Source: CAVPLU01 sp050012535 (lineage in GTDB: Archaea; Thermoproteota; Bathyarchaeia; 40CM-2-53-6). Taken from it: a DNA stretch of 25,637 nucleotides. Location of the stretch: positions 1 to 25,637 of the forward strand of contig JBEKGZ010000011.1 of NCBI GenBank assembly GCA_050012535.1, written 5' to 3'. The translations under genes and the position numbers were made by a program. This document shows positions 23,421 through 25,637 of this stretch, one piece after another. Within the stretch, counting starts at the first letter, position 1; each line of letters opens with the position of its first letter. Below the pieces are notes generated by a model that was given only the letters and a program-made list of their open reading frames with translations, was not told the DNA's origin and did no database searches.

Positions 23421-24719
23421 CTATTCCTCCTTTAGGAATACGTCCTTCTCTCTTATGACGCCTACAATCTTGTTCGATTCATCGACTATCGGGATCGCCC
23501 TAAAGTGGTATTTGAGAAAAAGTGCCTCGACATCTCCACGCATCGCAGTGGGCGCAACGGTTACGACATTTCTCGTCATAATCTGCTCAAGCTTGTTCTT
23601 CGGATCCGCTTGCAAGAGTTCGTTGATGTCTATGACGCCTCTGAGGCGCTGATCGTCGTCTACAACGTAGACGTACATGGTTACGTCGCAGGCACGCGCT
23701 TCTTCTCGGTATCTCGTGAAGGCTTCCTCGACTGTCAGATCGCCTGGAAATCCTAGAAAGCAATGCATCGCGAGGGCCGACGCGGGAACATCGTGTTGAG
23801 TGAGCAGTTGATGGACTTTGGAAGCGACGTTACCCTTCAGTATCTTCAGAAATTCTGCTGAATCATCGTGTGGAAGAATCGCGATTATGTCAGCGATCTG
23901 GACCGGAGACAGGTGCGCGAATATCTGTGCCGCTCGCTCGGTACTAGTCGAAGCCAAGATTTCCCTTTGGACTCTCGGCTCGGTAGCTTCGAGAGCGTCA
24001 GCCGCAACTTCACTATCGAGTGCGCTGAAGATGTGGATTCTCTCTTCGTGGCTGAGTTCTTCGAGTATGTCAGCCAGGTCTTCCGGGTGTATGTCTTTGA
24101 GACCTTCCCTTGCGACAGTAAGCTTCACGTCTCCCTTCGTGCCTGTGAGGTCTGCTGGCAGCGCCTGAACATATCGCCAAGGTATGATGTCCTTATCCGC
24201 GCTGATTTCGTGCAGAGACTTGGCCAGTCGCCTGAACCCGAGTCTGCGCAGCATTGCATGTCGATCGACATCAGCTGCTACCACGAAGAGTTTGTCCTTC
24301 ACGAGAAGGAGTTGTACGTCGTAGACGACTTCTACATCGAATCCTTTTGTGTCGAGGATTCTCTTGTCGAGAACCCTGTCCCGAAGGAGAAGCTGTTCTT
24401 CTTCGTATTTGATCTCTGGATACTGGCCCTCAGGGGGATCCTGCACTATCGTTTTCTCCGTGCTTAGACTGACAACGCTCCCCCAAGGTACGTTCAGAGA
24501 AGGACGGCCAAATGAGCGCCCCACAATAAGGTTTGTGACTTCCGCATAATGCGGGTCATCTTTGAAAACGAAATCCTTCAGTCTGCCAATTCTGATGCCA
24601 GACTGGGTCTGGACTTTCTTGTTAACGATCTGGCTTAGGAGGAAATATTGCGCGTCTTTTCCCTTCACGAGCGAGTTAATCTGATGGCGATCTCGTGTCT
24701 GATCCGATTTCACTGTCAT
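23421..24719 (-). CDS. PRC-barrel / MgtE N-domain / CBS-pair protein (soluble metal sensor)
   Basis: This 432-residue protein has no membrane segment. In order it has a PRC-barrel-like domain (about 25-90, GIRIGRLKDFVF), a second one (about 113-188, RVLDKRILDTKGFDVEVVYD), the superhelical MgtE N-domain (about 205-308; LKDIHPEDLADILEELSHEE, LSPVQIADIIAILPHDDSAEFL) and a CBS pair (about 325-428). In MgtE Mg2+ channels the last two domains sense cytosolic Mg2+ and gate the pore; here the pore domain is missing. The gene follows an Nramp-type transporter, so it may gate or regulate that transporter. ATG 24719 is chosen because AGAGGA lies 7 nt upstream; the in-frame GTG 24755 would overlap the previous stop as GTGA and is possible. 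Confidence 0.9.
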   Translation of the reverse strand: MTVKSDQTRDRHQINSLVKGKDAQYFLLSQIVNKKVQTQSGIRIGRLKDFVFKDDPHYAEVTNLIVGRSFGRPSLNVPWGSVVSLSTEKTIVQDPPEGQYPEIKYEEEQLLLRDRVLDKRILDTKGFDVEVVYDVQLLLVKDKLFVVAADVDRHAMLRRLGFRRLAKSLHEISADKDIIPWRYVQALPADLTGTKGDVKLTVAREGLKDIHPEDLADILEELSHEERIHIFSALDSEVAADALEATEPRVQREILASTSTERAAQIFAHLSPVQIADIIAILPHDDSAEFLKILKGNVASKVHQLLTQHDVPASALAMHCFLGFPGDLTVEEAFTRYREEARACDVTMYVYVVDDDQRLRGVIDINELLQADPKNKLEQIMTRNVVTVAPTAMRGDVEALFLKYHFRAIPIVDESNKIVGVIREKDVFLKEE

Positions 24720-24751
24720 TCGTGATTCCTCTGGGCCTTCTTGGTTATGTC

Positions 24752-24931
24752 TCACTTCAGCACAGTCATGGTTGCGAACTTGTAAGCAAGTATCAATACG
24801 AGGAATATCAAGTAGAGTCTCAGCATCAATAGGGCGAATCGGACGCCTCTGGACATTTTTATGCGCGGCTTAGAGTACTTGCGGTTGATCTCCCTTATCT
24901 TCTCAATCGACACTCTCAGCATGTTCCTCAT
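24752..24931 (-). CDS. Tiny single-TM protein B (59 aa)
   Basis: This 59-residue protein starts at ATG 24931, immediately after a strong ribosome site (GAGGTGG, 4 nt before the ATG). A basic cytosolic-looking head (SIEKIREINRKYSKPRIKMS) precedes one membrane helix with FALLMLRLYLIFLVLILAYKF (split as FALLMLRLYL and IFLVLILAYKF). By the positive-inside rule the N-terminus is inside. It is a paralogue of tiny protein A (23281-23403), sharing LRLYLIFLV and YKF. It sits between the Nramp gene (28 bp upstream) and the PRC/MgtE_N/CBS gene; its TGA stop overlaps a possible GTG start of the latter (GTGA). Position and expression signal make it a confident gene of unknown function. Confidence 0.8.
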   Translation of the reverse strand: MRNMLRVSIEKIREINRKYSKPRIKMSRGVRFALLMLRLYLIFLVLILAYKFATMTVLK

Positions 24932-24959
24932 TCTTCCACCTCTAACAATTCACTCATAT

Positions 24960-25637
24960 TCACTTGAAGAGTTCCGGGAATAACGCGCTTACACCATAGA
25001 GTGTGGATAGGATAATTATCGCTCCCACTATAACTGATGCCACTATGTTTTGCAGGCGGGTGTTCTTGTACTTTCCCACCAGGTCCTCCTGGTTGAGAAG
25101 CAAGACCAGGAAAGTCAGTGCGGCGGGAAGCAGTGTCACGGCGATGACCTGGACGAAGAGAGTGATAAGGATCAGCGGTGCGCCGGGAATTAGGACTACG
25201 GCGCCGGCTCCAACTAAGATGATCAGTCGGAATAGGAAGAACCACGGCGCCTGACCGATCTTCTGATTCAGGGAATGCGCCCAGCCAAAGACTTCACCAA
25301 ACGCCCAAGAGCTGGTTAGCGATATGCAGATGGCGCCCAGCAGCCCGGCATCGAACAAGCCGATGACCATGAACGTGCCTATGTACTTGTTAATTGGCAT
25401 GAGTAATACGGCGGCTTCCGCGGCACTTTCAATGTTCACCCCTCTGAGGAGCGTGCCCGTAAGAATGATGATGAAAACGCCCACCGCTATGGTGAAGCAT
25501 GAACCGATGGCTGTGTCCACGCGCTCCCAGCGGATATCCTTCTCCCGCAAACCCTTGTCCACCACGGCACTCTGCTGGAAGAAGATCATCCACGGGGCGA
25601 TCGTGGTGCCGACGTTGGCCATCAAGAAAAAGAATAC
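24960..25637 (-). CDS. Nramp-superfamily metal transporter, 3' part (5' end outside window)
   Basis: This is the C-terminal ~225 residues of a multi-pass divalent-cation transporter; the frame is open through the window edge. It begins near TM6 with VFFFLMANVGTTIAPWMIFF followed by QQSAVVDKG, aligned to the Nramp TM6 metal site (usual form ...MPH-x-x-x-LHS). Here the metal-binding Met-Pro-His is Ala-Pro-Trp. At least five further hydrophobic helices follow (for example FTIAVGVFIIILTGTLL, YIGTFMVIGLFDAGLLGAI, FRLIILVGAGAVVLIPGAP and IVASVIVGAIIILSTLYGV). Loss of the soft-ligand Met argues against a classical Mn/Fe transporter and recalls the Nramp-related Mg2+ transporters. Downstream genes encode a tiny TM protein and a soluble MgtE-type sensor, which fits Mg2+ or another hard cation. 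Confidence 0.88.
   Translation of the reverse strand, partial: VFFFLMANVGTTIAPWMIFFQQSAVVDKGLREKDIRWERVDTAIGSCFTIAVGVFIIILTGTLLRGVNIESAAEAAVLLMPINKYIGTFMVIGLFDAGLLGAICISLTSSWAFGEVFGWAHSLNQKIGQAPWFFLFRLIILVGAGAVVLIPGAPLILITLFVQVIAVTLLPAALTFLVLLLNQEDLVGKYKNTRLQNIVASVIVGAIIILSTLYGVSALFPELFK

Overview
This window reads as a chromosome segment of an archaeon. The evidence is a group II chaperonin (thermosome) with a Gly/Met/Pro tail, archaeal TATA boxes about 22-27 bp before inferred transcript starts, several leaderless or short-leader genes, an OB-fold single-stranded DNA-binding protein with an RG-rich tail, a core-only MetE-family methyltransferase, a JAMM protease and frequent TTG/GTG starts. 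The mix (OB/RG-tail SSB, B12-dependent ribonucleotide reductase, bacterial-type SerRS) suggests a TACK-group archaeon such as a Nitrososphaeria/Bathyarchaeia relative. That placement is inference; no rRNA is present to fix it.

Layout. 1-2692: the 3' end of threonine synthase, a convergent YgeW-like carbamoyltransferase, and a divergent carbamate kinase that could turn carbamoyl phosphate into ATP. 2786-4543: a small Pro/Tyr-rich protein, a HAD phosphatase and a universal stress protein. 4788-7678: thermosome with its own promoter and a hairpin/T-tract terminator, UbiX flavin prenyltransferase and a convergent gamma-carbonic anhydrase. 7832-12655: ABC exporter ATPase and permease, phosphoglucosamine/phosphomannomutase and SerRS, all on +. 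12697-16416 (-): class II ribonucleotide reductase, a JAMM/MPN+ protease and a small zinc ribbon protein, with structured intergenic DNA between them. 16510-16920 (+): a ribbon-helix-helix protein, divergent from the zinc ribbon gene across a tandem-repeat promoter. 17074-21915 (-): 3-methyladenine DNA glycosylase, GT2 glycosyltransferase, the TldE-TldD pair and SSB. 21981-22230 (+): a structured RNA that I read as the RNase P RNA. 22280-23284 (+): MetE-like methyltransferase. 23281-25637 (-): a metal-transport cluster.

The most interesting region is the last. An Nramp-superfamily transporter (incomplete at the window edge) has an altered TM6 metal-site motif. It is followed by a soluble PRC-PRC-MgtE_N-CBS protein. 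Two tiny single-TM proteins, too short for ordinary gene calling, sit directly after each of these genes and are clearly related to each other. I infer a Mg2+ or other divalent-cation uptake module in which the MgtE-type sensor is separated from any MgtE channel.

Other notable points are the compact RNase P RNA candidate sharing a promoter region with ssb, the operator-like repeats at two promoters (nrdJ and the RHH/zinc-ribbon pair), and the unusual carbamoyltransferase/carbamate kinase pair. No tRNA, rRNA, CRISPR array, insertion sequence or phage gene was recognised.
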